Position numbers and translations under genes: made by a program. This document shows positions 9,293 to 17,846 of a stretch of DNA of 49,035 bases, piece after piece. This DNA comes from an uncultured Muribaculaceae bacterium (GTDB lineage: Bacteria > Bacteroidota > Bacteroidia > Bacteroidales > Muribaculaceae). Position 1 is the first letter of the stretch. Every line of letters starts with the position of its first letter. The notes under the pieces were generated by a model. That model did not search any database and was not told where the DNA came from. It saw only the letters and a list, made by a program, of their open reading frames with translations. The stretch is from assembly GCA_910579675.1 (NCBI GenBank), contig CAJTUF010000011.1, forward strand, positions 42,672-91,706, in the 5' to 3' direction.

Positions 9293-10552
9293 ATGAGATA
9301 CCATCATTTTTTTTATCTTGCGGCTTGTGTAGTTTTTGGCGCCTGCGCGACAAAAAACTCCGGCCATGGAAACGATTCAGGCCAGGTGGCCACAGTCGAT
9401 GTGGCCAGCTCGTTTGACAACCCCGTCCAGCTGTCAGCCTCTCAACTCGGCAGCAAAATCACATTTGTGCCATTGGAAACTACCGACACAAGTCTGATCA
9501 GCAACAACTACCTCATCACTGTGACAGACCGCAATGTGGTGGTCTCAAACTTCGGCTCCGAAAGTAATGTCCTGGTGTTTGACCGCAACAGCGGACGGTT
9601 TCTCAACCATATCGGTCAGTTTGGCGGAGGTCCCGACGACTTCAGAAATCCCTACCACCTCATCGACAGCAAAGGGAGCCGGATTTTCTTGCGTCCGGCA
9701 AGCGGATCGGGCCTGATGGCGTTTACGCCCGATGGCAAGCCCTCCGGCAAAATTCTTGAAACAATCAACATGTCGTTTTACCCCAACACTGTGATCAGCG
9801 ACTCTCTTGCTTGGCTCGGAGGCATGAAAGATGCTAATGATGACCGCGGTGAGACCTTACGAATGGCAACCATGTCCGGAGAAGTGATTGATTCGGTCCG
9901 TATCTTCGGCAACCAGAAGTTAGCGGCTCCATTCCCTAACAGCTTCACCGGCAAGACCGACTACAAATACTTTATCCCGATTCTTGGCGATCCACTCCAG
10001 TCGGTGGCTCAGGTGACAAACAACGGCATGACTTATGTCAATTTCCAGCCTGTCATATATCGGGTCGGCAACAGAATAAAGCTGCGTGAAACTCTCTGTG
10101 ACACCATCTATAATGTCACGCCTGATGGCTGGAGTCATTCCATCATCTTCGACATGGGAAAACACCGGTTCCCGATTGAGGATCTTAACACACGCACCCC
10201 ATCATCGTCCCACCTGTTCGTGACTGATATGGCTGAAACCGAAAGCAAACTGTTGTTTGGCCTGAGCGAAGGATGGCCAATGGACGACAACCATACAGAG
10301 TATATCGGTATCTTCGACAAAGCGAGTGGCACTACGTCAATAGGCCGCGCATCCGACGCCATAAAAGATGATATCTCAGGGTTTATATCTTTCATTCCAA
10401 GCCATACAAGCACTGACGGTGCTTTTGTAGGTTTTATAAGCCCGGAAGAGGTGATCACGTGGCGTGAGGAGCATCCCGACTCCAAGCTCCCCGCTTGGGT
10501 ATCAAGGCTTAAAAGCGACGATAACCCCGTTATGGTCATCGTAAGTGAATAA
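9293..10552 (+). CDS. 6-bladed beta-propeller lipoprotein
   Basis: 419 residues with a lipoprotein signal (lipobox FGAC, Cys 19). The pattern after the signal, with TVDVAS, then QLGSKITFVPLETTD, then VSNFGSESNVLVFDRNSGRFL and IGQFGGGPDDF, is that of the Bacteroidota 6-bladed beta-propeller family. These proteins are exported and often lie near surface or polysaccharide loci, but their biochemical role is poorly defined. Codon use is visibly more AT-rich than the flanking transporter genes. The gene sits alone between two identical hairpins, which could mean it arrived as a cassette. Confidence 0.82.
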   Translation: MRYHHFFYLAACVVFGACATKNSGHGNDSGQVATVDVASSFDNPVQLSASQLGSKITFVPLETTDTSLISNNYLITVTDRNVVVSNFGSESNVLVFDRNSGRFLNHIGQFGGGPDDFRNPYHLIDSKGSRIFLRPASGSGLMAFTPDGKPSGKILETINMSFYPNTVISDSLAWLGGMKDANDDRGETLRMATMSGEVIDSVRIFGNQKLAAPFPNSFTGKTDYKYFIPILGDPLQSVAQVTNNGMTYVNFQPVIYRVGNRIKLRETLCDTIYNVTPDGWSHSIIFDMGKHRFPIEDLNTRTPSSSHLFVTDMAETESKLLFGLSEGWPMDDNHTEYIGIFDKASGTTSIGRASDAIKDDISGFISFIPSHTSTDGAFVGFISPEEVITWREEHPDSKLPAWVSRLKSDDNPVMVIVSE

Positions 10553-10572
10553 CAGCTACCCGTTTCCAAGTA

Positions 10573-10628
10573 AGCATCCGGTCGGGATCTCCGCCTCTCG
10601 CTGAGTTCCCGACCGGATGCTTATTCTT
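10573..10628. terminator. 56-bp hairpin terminator, copy 2 (between convergent genes)
   Basis: Base-for-base identical to 9100-9155. It lies between the stops of the propeller gene (10552) and the minus-strand symporter (10633), so it can serve both. The TTATTCTT tail favours the plus direction. Confidence 0.85.
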
Positions 10629-10632
10629 TTGG

Positions 10633-11997
10633 TTATTCTGATTCAGCTTGGAAAGCCGGAGAGTCGGTGCGTGAGAGTGGGAATGTCATGGCAGCCACTC
10701 TGCGCCGCAGGAGCAGCAGTGTGGTCATGGTGGGGAAAGCCATGAAGAAGTAAAACATATCGCAGAGCGCAACGGCAGCCGTGAGGGGCACGGCCGCAAA
10801 GATCACCAGCGAAAGGATGAAAAACCATGTGTAGATGCGCGCTCCGCGGGGCCCGAAGAGATAGGCGGCGCAACGGTTGCCATAAAATGAGTAGCTGAAC
10901 ATCGACGACATGGCAAAGCAGGCCACGACTGCCATAAGCAGATAGCGCCCCCCTGGGATGGTCGAGCCGAAACCATCCATCGCGAGGGCGAGGCCCTGCA
11001 CACTTCCGCTCGGTATGGCAGTGAAGTCGATGCTCACGAGGAGCGCCAGAGCGGTCAGAGTGCACACGAATCCCGAGTCGATAGCCGGGCCGAGCATGGC
11101 TATAAGCCCCTCCCGGTCGGGGGTGGTGGAGCGGCTCTCGCCGTGCATGATCGAAGCGGTGCCGACGCCGGCATCGTTGACAAGCATGGCTCTGCGCGCG
11201 CCTATGAGCGCCACACCTATCAGGGCGCCCCAACCTGCCTTAAGGCTGAATGCACCGCTGAAAATCGACGCCACCGCACCCGGAAGCACCGACAGATGGG
11301 TGACAAGTATATAAGTCACCATAATGAAATAGAGACCCACCATCACCGGCACCATGACCGAAGCAACAGTAGCGATGCGGCGTATACCCCCCAACACCAC
11401 AAGAGCAACCGTGGCCGAAATTACCAATCCAACGGCTATGCGTGAGGCAAGATCGGCGGTATCGGCCCCGGCCATCGCAAGGGTGGCCTCGGTGAGCTGG
11501 TTGGCGTTCATGATGCAGAGTGTGCCTATCATTCCCGCCACGGCAAAGCATCCGGCCATCCACCACCACCGGGGCCCGAGGGCATTGCGGATGATATACA
11601 TCGGGCCGCCCCGTGTGGAGCCATCAGGAGCGGTGTCGCGGTAGGCGATAGCCAGCACCCCTTCATGATATTTCGACGCCATGCCCACGAGGGCGCTGAC
11701 CCACATCCAGAATATGGCACCCGGGCCACCCATGACCAGAGCTATGGCCACGCCAGCTATATTGCCCATACCCACCGTGGCTGCCACGACCGAAGCCAGC
11801 GCTTTGACCGACGAGATCTGACCCGCTGCGCGGCCCTCTGCGGCCGGTCGCTCCCTGAGCAACCTCAATGCCTCGGGAAGCCGCCGCAGAGGCAGAGCTC
11901 CCGACCCGATGAAAAGAATCAGACCGCCCCCGATAAGGAGCAGAAACAGCGGATAGCCACACAGGGTGTCGGCCACGAGAGTGAGTTGATCGGTCAT
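10633..11997 (-). CDS. Alanine/glycine:cation symporter (AGCS family)
   Basis: 454 residues from the ATG at 11997 (MTDQLTLVADTLCGYPLFLL). The frame is open about 93 codons further upstream, but that extension is low-complexity, crosses the divergent promoter region and enters the next gene, so I reject it. The AGCS family takes up alanine or glycine with Na+ or H+. The family is shown by GMGNIAGVA, GPGAIFWMWVSAL, GGPMYIIRNALG and NDAGVGTASIMH. There are about ten hydrophobic helices. The gene is divergent from the PBP4 gene across a 124-base gap holding a -7 type box for each strand. Confidence 0.93.
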   Translation of the reverse strand: MTDQLTLVADTLCGYPLFLLLIGGGLILFIGSGALPLRRLPEALRLLRERPAAEGRAAGQISSVKALASVVAATVGMGNIAGVAIALVMGGPGAIFWMWVSALVGMASKYHEGVLAIAYRDTAPDGSTRGGPMYIIRNALGPRWWWMAGCFAVAGMIGTLCIMNANQLTEATLAMAGADTADLASRIAVGLVISATVALVVLGGIRRIATVASVMVPVMVGLYFIMVTYILVTHLSVLPGAVASIFSGAFSLKAGWGALIGVALIGARRAMLVNDAGVGTASIMHGESRSTTPDREGLIAMLGPAIDSGFVCTLTALALLVSIDFTAIPSGSVQGLALAMDGFGSTIPGGRYLLMAVVACFAMSSMFSYSFYGNRCAAYLFGPRGARIYTWFFILSLVIFAAVPLTAAVALCDMFYFFMAFPTMTTLLLLRRRVAAMTFPLSRTDSPAFQAESE

Positions 11998-12019
11998 ATA
12001 GCTGGAGTGTTGGTGGCTG

Positions 12020-12080
12020 CAAAGGTAAGATTTTTCTGCATGGAGAGAGGGATCAGCAAACGGAATAATGCCTACCTTTG
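12020..12080. promoter_or_regulatory. Divergent -7 boxes between symporter and PBP4 genes
   Basis: A TACCTTTG box occurs on the plus strand at 12073-12080, 41 bases before the PBP4 ATG, and one on the minus strand at 12020-12027, 22 bases before the symporter ATG. Both match the Bacteroidota TAnnTTTG consensus. Neither has a well-spaced upstream TTTG box. Confidence 0.55.
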
Positions 12081-12121
12081 TTGATAATTTGGCGGTAAGG
12101 TAAGAGCCGCCGCTTCCCGAT

Positions 12122-13519
12122 ATGCGACATATTTTACTCATCATAGGGGTGTTGACCACCCTGACCCTGCTCAGTGGGCAATCGCCGCGACCGACTCCGG
12201 AGCCCGACTCCACGCGACGCCCCACCATGTCCGACTCCGTTTCCCCCATCTCGTTTCCCGGAGTGGAAAACGCCATAGTGGGTGTCTATATTGAAGATCT
12301 CGCCACCGGTGAGGTGCTGGCTGAATATGGAGCCGACCGCCCCATGTGTCCGGCCAGCATCATGAAGGCTGTGACATCGGCCTCGGTGCTGAGTCTCTAT
12401 GCCGGCGACCGCTGCTTTGCCACCCGCATCGGCACCGAGGGCAAGATAGCCGAGGGGGTGCTCCACGGCAATATCGTGATCACTGCATCAGGCGACCCCA
12501 CTCTCGGATCGGCCTATTTCGACGCCCCCGACGCTATGCGCGACAGCCTTATAGCGTCGTTGCGCCGGGCGGGGATCGACAGCGTGGCCGGATGCATACG
12601 CATCGACGGCAGCGCCATTCCCGACCCCGCCTATCCCCCCGGCTGGGGCGACGACGACTACATGTGGCCCTACGGAGCTATGCTCCGCGGATTCAATTGG
12701 CGCGACAACCGCTATCTGCTCACCCTCCCGTCGCGTGCCACCGACCCATACATCCCCGGGCTTAAAGTAGAGTTCCGTCGTCTGCGCCGTGGCAAGATGG
12801 GCTACGATGCCATGCCGCCGCTTACGGTGGTCAAGGCGTGGGGGCGTCCGTCGGCAAAGGGCTCGACGGTTGCTCTCGCCATGCCCTCCCCCTCCGATGC
12901 GTTTATTTTTGCCATGACCTCGGCCCTTGCCGATTCGGCCATAGCCATCGGCAATGCCGCCATTGACCCCGATACCCTTGCCACATCGGAACTCACCTCG
13001 GTCACCTCTCCGGCTTTTCCGGAGATTCTGAGGAGTCTGATGCACAGGAGCGACAATCTGTTTGCCGAAGGGATGCTGCGCACTATCGCTCCAAGGGAGC
13101 CGCGCGACACCGCCGTGAGTCGCGAGACAGCCCTGTGGAGTCTCCGCGGCGCCGACACCGACAGCGTGGCAATAATCGACGGCAGCGGGCTGAGCCGCCT
13201 CAACCGCCTGACACCGTGGTTTCTCTCCGACGTCCTTGCATGGATGGCGCGAAGCCCTAATGGAGCGCTCTATGCCTCGCTGTTTCCAAAAGTCGGGCAA
13301 GAGGGTACCGTGAAACGTTTTCTTGCCGACACCCCGCTCGAAGGTCAGCTCGCCCTAAAGACAGGCACCATGAGCGGAGTGCGCGCGCTTGCCGGATACC
13401 GTCTCGACAGCGAGGGCAATCCCACCCACACGGTGGTGCTCATCGTCAATGGCTTCTCTTGCTCCCCTTCTGTTGTAAATAAGGCGGCACAGACATTTTT
13501 TCTCAATTTTTTTTCGTAG
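12122..13519 (+). CDS. dacB: D-alanyl-D-alanine carboxypeptidase/endopeptidase (PBP4)
   Basis: 465 residues of the peptidase S13 family, which trims or cleaves peptidoglycan peptide crosslinks in the periplasm. A signal peptide covers about residues 1-19. All three penicillin-binding motifs are present: SxxK as SIMK (Ser79, Lys82), SxN as SDN in RSDNLFAEGML, and KTG in LKTGTMSG. The large insertion between the SxxK and SxN motifs that is typical of PBP4 is present. It is transcribed away from the symporter, with a -7 box at 12073-12080. The following gene begins 21 bases after its stop. Confidence 0.93.
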   Translation: MRHILLIIGVLTTLTLLSGQSPRPTPEPDSTRRPTMSDSVSPISFPGVENAIVGVYIEDLATGEVLAEYGADRPMCPASIMKAVTSASVLSLYAGDRCFATRIGTEGKIAEGVLHGNIVITASGDPTLGSAYFDAPDAMRDSLIASLRRAGIDSVAGCIRIDGSAIPDPAYPPGWGDDDYMWPYGAMLRGFNWRDNRYLLTLPSRATDPYIPGLKVEFRRLRRGKMGYDAMPPLTVVKAWGRPSAKGSTVALAMPSPSDAFIFAMTSALADSAIAIGNAAIDPDTLATSELTSVTSPAFPEILRSLMHRSDNLFAEGMLRTIAPREPRDTAVSRETALWSLRGADTDSVAIIDGSGLSRLNRLTPWFLSDVLAWMARSPNGALYASLFPKVGQEGTVKRFLADTPLEGQLALKTGTMSGVRALAGYRLDSEGNPTHTVVLIVNGFSCSPSVVNKAAQTFFLNFFS

Positions 13520-13540
13520 TTTCGCACAAAATTTCCTCTC

Positions 13541-14218
13541 ATGACCACAACAACAACCCACGACGAAATAAAATCGCTCCTCGGGCTGACCTTCGAGATC
13601 GAGGGCCTGCTGATGCTCGCACAACGCCGCGACGACATGACTCCGGCGGAGATCTATGATATGCTTCAGGACAAATGTGCCGCGCTCCTAGACGGCATCT
13701 CCGCCATCACCGGAGCTGCTCCGGTCTATCCGGATCCCGCCCCTGTTGCAACCGGCGCCACGATAGAGCCAGAGCCGGAGCCGGCTCCTATGGCCGAGGC
13801 CGGTGCTGAAATAGACAGCGAGATCGTTGATAATGCACAATACGAAGAGGCAGCCGACGCAGATGTAGCGCAATCCATGCCTATTCCTGAGCCTCAACCC
13901 GAGCCGGAGCCCGAACCTCAACCCGAGATCCAGCCACAACCTGCGCCTGTTCCCGAACCCGAGCCCGAACCGGCTCCTGCACCCGCAGCAGCCAAGGCTG
14001 CCAATCCGCGCCCTATCACTCTCACGCTCAACGACAAGTTTCGTTTCCGCCGCTCTCTCTTCGGAGGTAGCGACACCCAGATGGCAGACACTCTCGCCAT
14101 ACTGGCCGGAATAGACAATGCCGACGATCTCAACGACTTTATCACCAACGACCTCTGCTGGAATCCCGAGGATCAGGAGGTGGCCGACTTCATGGCGGTA
14201 GTAGCCGCGTCACGCTGA
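13541..14218 (+). CDS. Pro/Glu-rich protein of unknown function, coupled to rsmI
   Basis: 225 residues, not assigned to a named family. The N-terminal 50 residues look helical (EIKSLLGLTFEIEGLLMLAQ). A long acidic, low-complexity stretch with PEPEPEP and PAPAP repeats follows (roughly 60-155). A compact C-terminal segment (about 165-225) contains LNDKFRFRRSLFGG and LNDFI. There is no signal peptide or membrane helix, so it is probably cytoplasmic. Its stop overlaps the rsmI start as TGATG, which implies coupled translation. The architecture of two folded ends on a Pro/Glu spacer suggests a tether or scaffold, but this is only inference. Confidence 0.75.
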   Translation: MTTTTTHDEIKSLLGLTFEIEGLLMLAQRRDDMTPAEIYDMLQDKCAALLDGISAITGAAPVYPDPAPVATGATIEPEPEPAPMAEAGAEIDSEIVDNAQYEEAADADVAQSMPIPEPQPEPEPEPQPEIQPQPAPVPEPEPEPAPAPAAAKAANPRPITLTLNDKFRFRRSLFGGSDTQMADTLAILAGIDNADDLNDFITNDLCWNPEDQEVADFMAVVAASR

Positions 14219-14937
14219 TGCTGTACATTGTTCCCACTCCGGTCGGCAACCTCGCCGACATGACTCCCCGCGCCTTGGAGGTATTGAAATCGGTGAGCGC
14301 CGTGTATGCCGAGGACACCCGCACCAGCGGAGTGCTGATGAAGCATTTCGGCATAACCACACCCCTGCTCGCTTTCCACAAATTTAACGAACATGCCGCT
14401 CTCGACGCCGTCATGGCCCGGCTTGAAAGCGGCGACGACATAGCGTTGGTGAGCGACGCCGGCACCCCCGGCATCTCCGACCCCGGCTTCCTCCTCTCGC
14501 GCGAATGCAGACGCCGCGACATTCCGGTATCGACCCTCCCCGGCGCCACGGCATTTGTGCCGGCACTCGTGAGCTCAGGCCTCCCGTGCGACCGTTTTGC
14601 CTTCGAGGGATTCCTGCCCCCTAAGAAAGGACGCGCCACCCGTCTGGCTGAAATTGCAGCTTCGACCGTCACCACCATCATCTACGAGAGCCCTCTGCGA
14701 CTGGTCAAAACCCTTGAGCAGCTTGCAGAAGTGTGCGGTCCCGACCGCCCCGCATCAGTGTCGCGCGAGATCTCGAAGATGCACGAAGAGACAGCGCGCG
14801 GCACCCTCGCTCAACTGTCGCAACATTTTATCCAAAACAATCCGCGCGGCGAAATCGTTATCATTTTAGGAGCGGCTGAGCTACCCGAAGCAAAGGGGAG
14901 CCACCGCAACAAATACCGCGATGCCGAGGAGCAGTGA
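14218..14937 (+). CDS. rsmI: 16S rRNA (cytidine1402-2'-O)-methyltransferase
   Basis: 239 residues of the tetrapyrrole-methylase-like SAM enzymes. RsmI 2'-O-methylates C1402 in the 16S decoding centre. Family motifs are at the expected places: IVPTPVGNLADMTPRALE at the N-terminus, AEDTRTSGVLMKHFGI, LVSDAGTPGISDPG (SAM site), and FEGFLPPKKGR. It is slightly shorter than the E. coli enzyme. It overlaps the upstream Pro/Glu-rich gene by one base (TGATG). Confidence 0.95.
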   Translation: MLYIVPTPVGNLADMTPRALEVLKSVSAVYAEDTRTSGVLMKHFGITTPLLAFHKFNEHAALDAVMARLESGDDIALVSDAGTPGISDPGFLLSRECRRRDIPVSTLPGATAFVPALVSSGLPCDRFAFEGFLPPKKGRATRLAEIAASTVTTIIYESPLRLVKTLEQLAEVCGPDRPASVSREISKMHEETARGTLAQLSQHFIQNNPRGEIVIILGAAELPEAKGSHRNKYRDAEEQ

Positions 14938-15025
14938 CTCAATCCCCGCCACAGGTATCAAACCCTAAATTTCAACGATTAATTCCATCACCTCACCCTC
15001 ATTATTTTTCAGAATCATCACCGTC

Positions 15026-15913
15026 ATGAAACGCCCTACCGCCTCTAAAATAGCCCTTGCAGCGATAGCCGCATTTGCAATGCTCCCCTTCACATCGTGT
15101 GGCGACAAGGAAAAGCTCGAAAAGACCGAAGCCGCCAACACCATGCTCACCGACAAGCTGCAGCAGACTCTCGCTACTCAGGACTCGCTCTTTGCCCTCA
15201 TCAACGATATCACCGACGGCATGAGCCAGATCAAGGAAATAGAACGCATAGTTGCAACCAGTGGCACCCTCTCAAGCGAGAGCCCATCCCGCAAGGATCA
15301 GCTCCGCGCCGATATGGCCACCATTCAGGAGGCTCTCAAGCAGCGCCGTGAGCGACTTGAGGAACTCGAGAAGCAACTCAGCTCCACTTCGGGCAAAAAC
15401 TCCACGCTCCTCACCACCATCAACAACCTCAAAGCCCAGATAGCCGAACAGCAGACCGAGATCACCACCCTCAACAATCAGTTGGCCGAAGCGGGAGTGA
15501 AAATCACCCAGCTCGGCACTCAGGTCGATTCACTCACCACTGTTGTCGCCGCCGCAACCGAGAGCATGGAGCAAGCCGAACAGGAGGCCCTCGATATGGC
15601 CGACGAGCTCAATGCCTGCTACTTCGTGGTAGGCAGCCAGAAGGAGCTGAAGGAAAACAAGATTATCGAGACCGGATTTCTGCGCAAAACCAAAGTGCTC
15701 CCCGCCGACTTCAACACATCCTACTTCACCCGGGCCGACAAGCGCACTCTTACTGAGATTCCCACCCACGCCACAAAGGCCGAAGTGATGACCAACCAGC
15801 CCAAGGACTCATATACCATCGCCGACGGACCCTCGGGCCAGAAAGTGATACGCATATCCGATCCTACCCGATTCTGGAGCGTAAGCAATTTCCTTGTGAT
15901 CAAAGTCAACTGA
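15026..15913 (+). CDS. Coiled-coil lipoprotein (possible Cbp1-like adhesin family)
   Basis: 295 residues. A lipoprotein signal ends with lipobox FTSC (Cys 25). Residues about 30-190 are heptad-rich and almost free of Pro and Gly, indicating a long coiled coil. The C-terminal part holds YFVVGSQKELKENKII, LPADFNTSYFT and ITEIP-like segments (here LTEIPTHATKAEVMTN) that form a compact domain. This layout matches a Bacteroidales lipoprotein family that I recall as including the collagen-binding Cbp1 of Bacteroides. That name is from memory and the binding activity is unproven here. A terminator follows, so the gene is probably a single unit. Confidence 0.75.
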   Translation: MKRPTASKIALAAIAAFAMLPFTSCGDKEKLEKTEAANTMLTDKLQQTLATQDSLFALINDITDGMSQIKEIERIVATSGTLSSESPSRKDQLRADMATIQEALKQRRERLEELEKQLSSTSGKNSTLLTTINNLKAQIAEQQTEITTLNNQLAEAGVKITQLGTQVDSLTTVVAAATESMEQAEQEALDMADELNACYFVVGSQKELKENKIIETGFLRKTKVLPADFNTSYFTRADKRTLTEIPTHATKAEVMTNQPKDSYTIADGPSGQKVIRISDPTRFWSVSNFLVIKVN

Positions 15914-15936
15914 CCGCACCCCTGTAACCCATTGAC

Positions 15937-15996
15937 GGGGCCTCCACTCCACTGCCGTCGTAACGGCAACGAGCGAGAGGCCCCGGTTGCTTTATT
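15937..15996 (+). terminator. Terminator of the coiled-coil lipoprotein gene
   Basis: An outer stem GGGGCCTC (15937-15944) pairs with GAGGCCCC (15977-15984). A smaller nested hairpin, TGCCGT-CGTA-ACGGCA (15953-15968), lies inside. A T-rich run (GCTTTATTTA) follows. Confidence 0.8.
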
Positions 15997-16043
15997 TACC
16001 GGTCAGGTGAACAATAAAAAGAGCTCCCCGGCGTTACTATGGA

Positions 16044-17099
16044 GTGAAATGTCCTGATTTTTTAAGCGCGCTGCGATATGGCGCCGCAGCATTAGCCATG
16101 ACAGGCATCTACGCCGCCGCCCCGGCCCAGACCAACGCCGGGATCGGGGGCTCGAGCCCGGCCTATTCTTTCCTCGACATAACTTCGTCGACGAGGATCT
16201 ACGGTCTGGGAGGAGTCAACATCACCGTGGCCGACCCCACCGATATCTTCACCATCGACCAGAATCCAGGTCTGCTCGGGCCCGAATTTGACCGCCAGCT
16301 CGGTGTCAACTATATGCACTGGCTCGGTGGAAGCAACTTTGCCGGAGTGCGCTATGGCATGGCCGCCGGTGAGCGAGCCGCTTGGACAGCCGCCATACAA
16401 TATTTTGGCTACGGATCGATGAAGGAGACCGATGCCGCCGGAAATATCACCGGCTCCTTCTCTCCTATCGACCTTACATTCAGCGGCGGCTACACCCACG
16501 ACCTCACCGATTGCCTTCGCGGCGGATTTGCCGTAAAGGTGGCCTATTCGTCCTATTCACAATTCTCGGCGGTGGCTATTGCCGCCGATCTCGGCCTGAA
16601 CTACTACGACGCCGACCGCGATCTGTCGCTATCGGTTGTGGCCGCCAACCTGGGCGGACAGGTGAAGCGGTTCAACGACACCCACGAGCGTCTCCCCATC
16701 GACCTACGCCTCGGATGGGCCAAGAGTTTCGGATCATTTCCTGTGAGATTCTCTATTACGGCCTACGACCTCACCCGATGGAAGGTGCCCTACTACGATA
16801 ATGGCGATGGCACCACCGCCGCCGTACTCAAAGACTCGTTCGGGTCAAACCTGATGCGTCACCTTGTGTTCGGAGCCGATTTCATCCCCTCCGAGCGCTT
16901 CAACATATGTCTGGGCTACAACTACCGCACCCGCACCGATATGTCGACCTACTCGCGCTCACTGCTGTCGGGCTTCTCGCTCGGTGCCTCACTGCGCCTG
17001 TCGTCGTTTGGCGTGGGAGTGGCTTTGGCCAAGCCCCACAACGGCGCCACCAATCTAATGGTCAATTTCACCACCGATCTCAACGAACTCCTGCGATAA
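16044..17099 (+). CDS. porQ: Type IX secretion system protein PorQ
   Basis: 351 residues if the GTG at 16044 is the start. The GTG gives a better signal peptide (positively charged start, hydrophobic core, APAQ end near residue 29) than the next ATG at 16098, which would remove most of it. The mature part is a predicted outer-membrane beta-barrel. Typical PorQ features are YSFLDITSSTRIYGLGGVNI near the start, PGLLGPEFDRQLGVNYMHW, and the end segment SGFSLGASLRLSSFGVGVAL. PorQ belongs to the PorV/FadL-like barrel group used by the type IX system. It precedes cmk and ispH, an arrangement I associate with Bacteroidales. Confidence 0.88.
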   Translation: MKCPDFLSALRYGAAALAMTGIYAAAPAQTNAGIGGSSPAYSFLDITSSTRIYGLGGVNITVADPTDIFTIDQNPGLLGPEFDRQLGVNYMHWLGGSNFAGVRYGMAAGERAAWTAAIQYFGYGSMKETDAAGNITGSFSPIDLTFSGGYTHDLTDCLRGGFAVKVAYSSYSQFSAVAIAADLGLNYYDADRDLSLSVVAANLGGQVKRFNDTHERLPIDLRLGWAKSFGSFPVRFSITAYDLTRWKVPYYDNGDGTTAAVLKDSFGSNLMRHLVFGADFIPSERFNICLGYNYRTRTDMSTYSRSLLSGFSLGASLRLSSFGVGVALAKPHNGATNLMVNFTTDLNELLR

Positions 17100-17153
17100 T
17101 CCCCATCATTCCACCAATCCATATTCAAACGAAAACACCCCCCCTCACACGCA

Positions 17154-17846
17154 ATGGATAAGATAATAATAGCCGTCGACGGCTTCTCTTCATCGGGCAA
17201 GAGCACAATGGCCCGCCGTCTGGCCTCGGCCATAGGCTATCGCTATATCGACTCCGGCGCCATGTATCGCGCCGTGACACTCTATGCCATCCGCGAGAAT
17301 ATCGCATCTGTGGCCGACGGCACTCTCGACTCTGCCCGCCTCGAAGCGGCTCTGCCGACAATCAATATCGATTTTGCTCCCGGCCCCGACGGCCAACGCA
17401 CCCTGCTCAACGGCGAGGATGTAGAAGAGGAGATCCGCTCCATGGCTGTGAGCTCCATGGTTAGCCCGGTGGCCGCACTCCCCGCAGTGCGCCACGCACT
17501 GACTGAGATGCAACGCCGCATGGGCAGTACCCGAGGCATAGTGATGGATGGCCGCGACATCGGCACAACGGTGTTTCCCGACGCTGAGATGAAGGTATTT
17601 GTCAACGCCTCGGCCGAGACACGCGCACGCCGCCGGTTTCTTGAGCTGGCAGCGAAAAAGCAGCCCGCGTCCTATGAGGATGTACTGGCCAACGTGGTGC
17701 ACCGCGACACCATCGACACCACCCGCGCCGAGAGCCCACTGCGACAGGCCCCCGACGCCGTTGTGCTCGACAATGGCGATATGACCATCGAGGAGCAGGA
17801 CGCATGGATGCTCGACCTCTTCAACCGCATCACCTCACACCGATGA
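17154..17846 (+). CDS. cmk: Cytidylate kinase
   Basis: 230 residues, the normal length. It phosphorylates CMP and dCMP in pyrimidine nucleotide synthesis. The P-loop DGFSSSGKST sits at the N-terminus, YIDSGAMYRAVTL follows, and the conserved GRDIGTTVFPDAEMKVFV segment is in the second half. A lid-like region (ARRRFLEL) is present. Its stop overlaps the ispH start by four bases (ATGA). Confidence 0.96.
   Translation: MDKIIIAVDGFSSSGKSTMARRLASAIGYRYIDSGAMYRAVTLYAIRENIASVADGTLDSARLEAALPTINIDFAPGPDGQRTLLNGEDVEEEIRSMAVSSMVSPVAALPAVRHALTEMQRRMGSTRGIVMDGRDIGTTVFPDAEMKVFVNASAETRARRRFLELAAKKQPASYEDVLANVVHRDTIDTTRAESPLRQAPDAVVLDNGDMTIEEQDAWMLDLFNRITSHR

Noticed and set aside
11998..12276. N-terminal extension of the AGCS symporter
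   Set aside because: It would cross the divergent promoter region and run into the PBP4 gene, and it does not look like symporter sequence.
13860..13990. Short tandem-like repeats, considered as a minisatellite or CRISPR-like array
   Set aside because: They encode a Pro/Glu-rich protein spacer in frame, with irregular unit length and no spacers.
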